In this document: one piece after another, positions 61,537 to 64,000 of the stretch | Layout of the letters: each line of letters starts with the position of its first letter | Position numbering within the stretch: the first letter of the stretch is position 1 | DNA from: Acridotheres tristis | Taxonomy: Eukaryota > Chordata > Aves > Passeriformes > Sturnidae | Length of the DNA: 64,000 bases | Direction of reading: 5' to 3' | Assembly (NCBI GenBank): GCA_037013685.1 | Contig: CM072885.1 | Location: forward strand, 63,405,785 to 63,469,784 | Notes under the pieces: model-generated | Database searches by the model: none | Told to the model about the DNA's origin: nothing | The model's input: the letters and a program-made list of their open reading frames with translations, nothing else | Made by a program: the position numbers and the translations under genes

Positions 61537-61984
61537 GGAAATAGAAAAGCTATAAAACTCTCAGAAAGGTGTGTGAAAGCAAATCTCAGGATGGAAAAAT
61601 GCAAGAATGCTGAAGATGTAAGGCCAAGAAACAATAAGGCTATGAGCTGTGTAGAGATAGGCACTAGGAAAATATGTTAACCAAGACAGTAGAAATATGA
61701 AAGCTTAATAATAAACCTTTATCCATTGTTTTTAAGCTATTACAAGCAAGCATTGTTCAAAGCAAGATGTACATGCAGCTTTAATAAGTGGCTTAAGTAA
61801 ATGCTTCTCAGCTTTTAACATCATGCTATTGGCTAAAAAGCTTTTAATAGACCATGTACTTAAGAGAACTTTGTTTGCTGTTGTAGCAGCTGAAGCTGTT
61901 TCCATCTCCCATGCTTGGCTTTGTAAAACAAGACTGATGATAATGATGGAATAAAAACTTCAAGACAGCTGCCCCAGCACTCCC
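61537..61984. other. Spacer between the two direct repeat copies
   Basis: AT-rich sequence with no recognised element. It leads into the TG/TA microsatellite. Confidence 0.5.
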
Positions 61985-62042
61985 ATTGTTTGTGTATATA
62001 TGTGTATGTGCATGTATGTATGTGTATTGTGTATATATATGT
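61985..62042. repeat. Imperfect (TG/TA)n microsatellite with ATGT units
   Basis: Mixed TGTATA, TATGTG and ATGTATGT units end directly at the start of repeat copy B, so the duplication boundary coincides with the microsatellite. Confidence 0.88.
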
Positions 62043-62118
62043 ACTTGGACAGAAAAAGAAGGTGAAAAACACTAGTGAAAACCCAGGTCTAATATTGCCT
62101 TCATTAGAGTGAACTGTT
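62043..62118 (+). repeat. Local direct repeat, copy B (76 bp)
   Basis: Near-copy of 61461-61536 in the same orientation, 582 bases downstream. Differences include the two-base loss after GAAGGT, CCAGTG versus CTAGTG, one extra A before CCCAGG, and CACTAG versus CATTAG. Confidence 0.9.
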
Positions 62119-63629
62119 GCTACTTTTAAATTTCTGACTTCTGATAAAATTGATTTTATTAAGTTTATTCCAATACCTCTATAATAATTTGAAGTCTGAT
62201 TATTTCCTGAAGAAAATGAATCACAAGTTTCTTCCCCTTTGTTTGTGTCTGATGGCTGCTTCATACTTTTGAGAACAAGTTGTGAAGGGCTTTTAGATGG
62301 GAAGGAACCTCTCAGGATTATGCATTTAAGATTTTTCTCTTTTTTTTTTCTCAATTCCAATGCAATAACAGCTCTCTTCCCCTGTTGCTTTTAGTGTATT
62401 TGTATAGAGTTACACAACTCAAATTTCAATTTCTATGAGTTTTACTTCTCTGTTCCTTATTTAGCTGGCAGAATATCATGCTTTTGGAAAGCTGACCTTC
62501 ATGGTTTCAACAAAAACAACTCTTTGCTAGGAATATTCTTTTACCTGCCTGAGAGGTCCAATACTGGGGTGAGCAAGCATGGAAAGTTCAGCAGTTAATC
62601 CACGAAGCTCTTGAATAATTCATTGAAGATAAGCCTTTTAAACTTCAATTTAAGTTGTTAATAATGACGAGTAGTTCACTCTGAAGACTTCAGTTTCTTG
62701 TGCCTAATATAAAGTAGAAGTAGGATAAACTCACTACAGTCGTGTTTCATCTGTAAAATTATTTCACTTATAAGAAAATTATTTTTTCTTATCTTCCAGT
62801 CTCTTTTCATCCATTTCAGGAAGTACTAGATGTTTAAGAGTCTCTACTGCTTTTACCATCCTATATGGGTTTGTTACTGAAAAAAAGACATTTGACTGAA
62901 GGATATTCACAGTATTTCATTGGAAAAGGCAGTATTATATTAAAAGCTTTCCTCGTGATAGTGCTCTTTCCCTCAAATAAATTCCTCTAAAATATTATGA
63001 ACATAAATATCCAGCTCTGGGAAATGCAGGATTCTTTTCCTGAAGAGATCAGAAATATGTGCCAAGTAAATTTCTTGAAATTCTTGTTCAAGCAGAGACT
63101 TCCCATACTAAAGGAATGAGGAATACAGTATGGCCCTCAAAGAGGGAGAGCTCTAGGGTTGAAGGAAATTAGTAACCCCTTCTCCCAGGTAGTGTTTGCA
63201 GCTTTGTGTGGGGTATAAATGGAAAATTGTCTGCTTTATTAATCACTGATAGAGGGAAGTGGTCCTTCAGTGTCCTCAGCAGAAGACATGGGAGAGACGA
63301 AATTTTAATTAGGTATAAGTGGGTTTTAGCAAATTGCTGAATTTCTATTTATTTATTTTTTTTAAATTCATCCTGTAATGTTTTAAGCTTTTAACTGTAC
63401 TTTCCAAAATATCAGAGTGAGATGTCCAGGGTGATAGCCACAGAAATAATGGAACAATAAAAGTGTTTATCCACAGCTCTGCTTTGTAGCCTAGAGCTGG
63501 TGCTTTGCTCAGCTGCATTACACTCAGGCTTGGAGAATCTGTGCTATCCCAGCATGGAATGCCCTAATTAACTATAAATCCTATCTTGAAAGTTAAATCT
63601 TTTGCTGATCTTGTCATTTAGATAATAAT
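62119..63629. other. AT-rich unannotatable DNA
   Basis: No recognised gene or repeat. A short T-rich run lies near 62340. Confidence 0.5.
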
Positions 63630-63750
63630 TCAGAGTGAAAGAGAACTCATGAGATCTCCAGTCCAAACTCCCGCTCAAAACAATGTCAGAACTCTTTGGA
63701 ACTTAATCCACATTTTCAGATCCTGAAAGTCTATGAAGACTGCACATGTC
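63630..63750 (-). mobile_element. Possible very old CR1 fragment (minus strand)
   Basis: GAGATCTCCAGTCCAAACTC followed by CCGCTCAAAACAATGTCAG resembles the complement of a CR1 3' segment. The match fades after about 63700, the terminal octamer is absent, and I am unsure. Confidence 0.4.
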
Positions 63751-64000
63751 TGAAGTTTATATCAATAATTATATTTAGTTGGTAAGGGACCAAAGGTGAT
63801 TCAACCATAGGCAAGTGTCTTACCTTTCTGCTCAGGAAGTTATCCTAATGTTTTAAGGACGACACTTGTAGACATTTGCCATAGAAAGGGAAGAAGTTGT
63901 TAGAAGGGGGTGTTAATTAGAGCTGTCCTCTGCAGAGATGGAAATACAGATGCTGGTCCTGAAGAGAGTGGGAAACCATTAATAACAAGGGAGTTCCTGC
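63751..64000. other. Unannotatable DNA at window end
   Basis: No recognisable feature. Confidence 0.5.

Overview
This window looks like bird nuclear DNA, most likely from a songbird, although the species cannot be fixed from sequence alone. The evidence is repeated copies of the CR1 LINE, which dominates bird genomes, with its 3' end of ATTCTGTG-type octamers, and one young ERVK-type endogenous retrovirus. The background is AT-rich, with scattered microsatellites and homopolymers. I found no host protein-coding exon, tRNA, rRNA or recognisable microRNA that I could defend. The window reads as intergenic or deep-intronic sequence, and nearly every longer open frame lies in a mobile element or a microsatellite.

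Layout. Positions 1-20,900 are mostly unannotatable AT-rich DNA with CR1 pieces at about 4285 (+), 8446-9440 (-, the longest, with reverse transcriptase remains), 10790 (-), 12398-13030 (-), 16722 (-), 18726 (+) and 19500 (+). A CR1 copy with an internal deletion lies at 20950-21590 (+). Next come a GGA-rich array (21943-22047) and the main feature: a structurally complete LTR element at 22299-25666, flanked by the 6-bp target duplication AATAAT. From 25.7 to 64 kb the DNA is again mostly featureless. It holds CR1 scraps (32445, 33483, 46710 and possibly 63630), an ERVL-like fragment (41145-41570), a 171-bp TCCTC pentanucleotide array (37658-37828), an AT array (42173-42211) and a 76-bp local duplication (61461 / 62043).

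The LTR element has two nearly identical LTRs (658 and 657 bp, two substitutions and one 1-base indel), a lysine-tRNA-type primer binding site, a leader with a consensus splice donor, a 371-codon truncated gag, a splice acceptor, a short 3' open frame, a polypurine tract and the 3' LTR. Capsid, nucleocapsid, protease, polymerase and a recognisable envelope are all missing, so it must have been mobilised by proteins supplied in trans. The most notable observation is that the leader contains an ATG-initiated frame running exactly to the splice donor in phase 0. The acceptor opens, again in phase 0, onto a 79-codon frame ending in a stop. A single splice over gag would therefore give an uninterrupted 138-codon message. 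This is a prediction needing RNA evidence.
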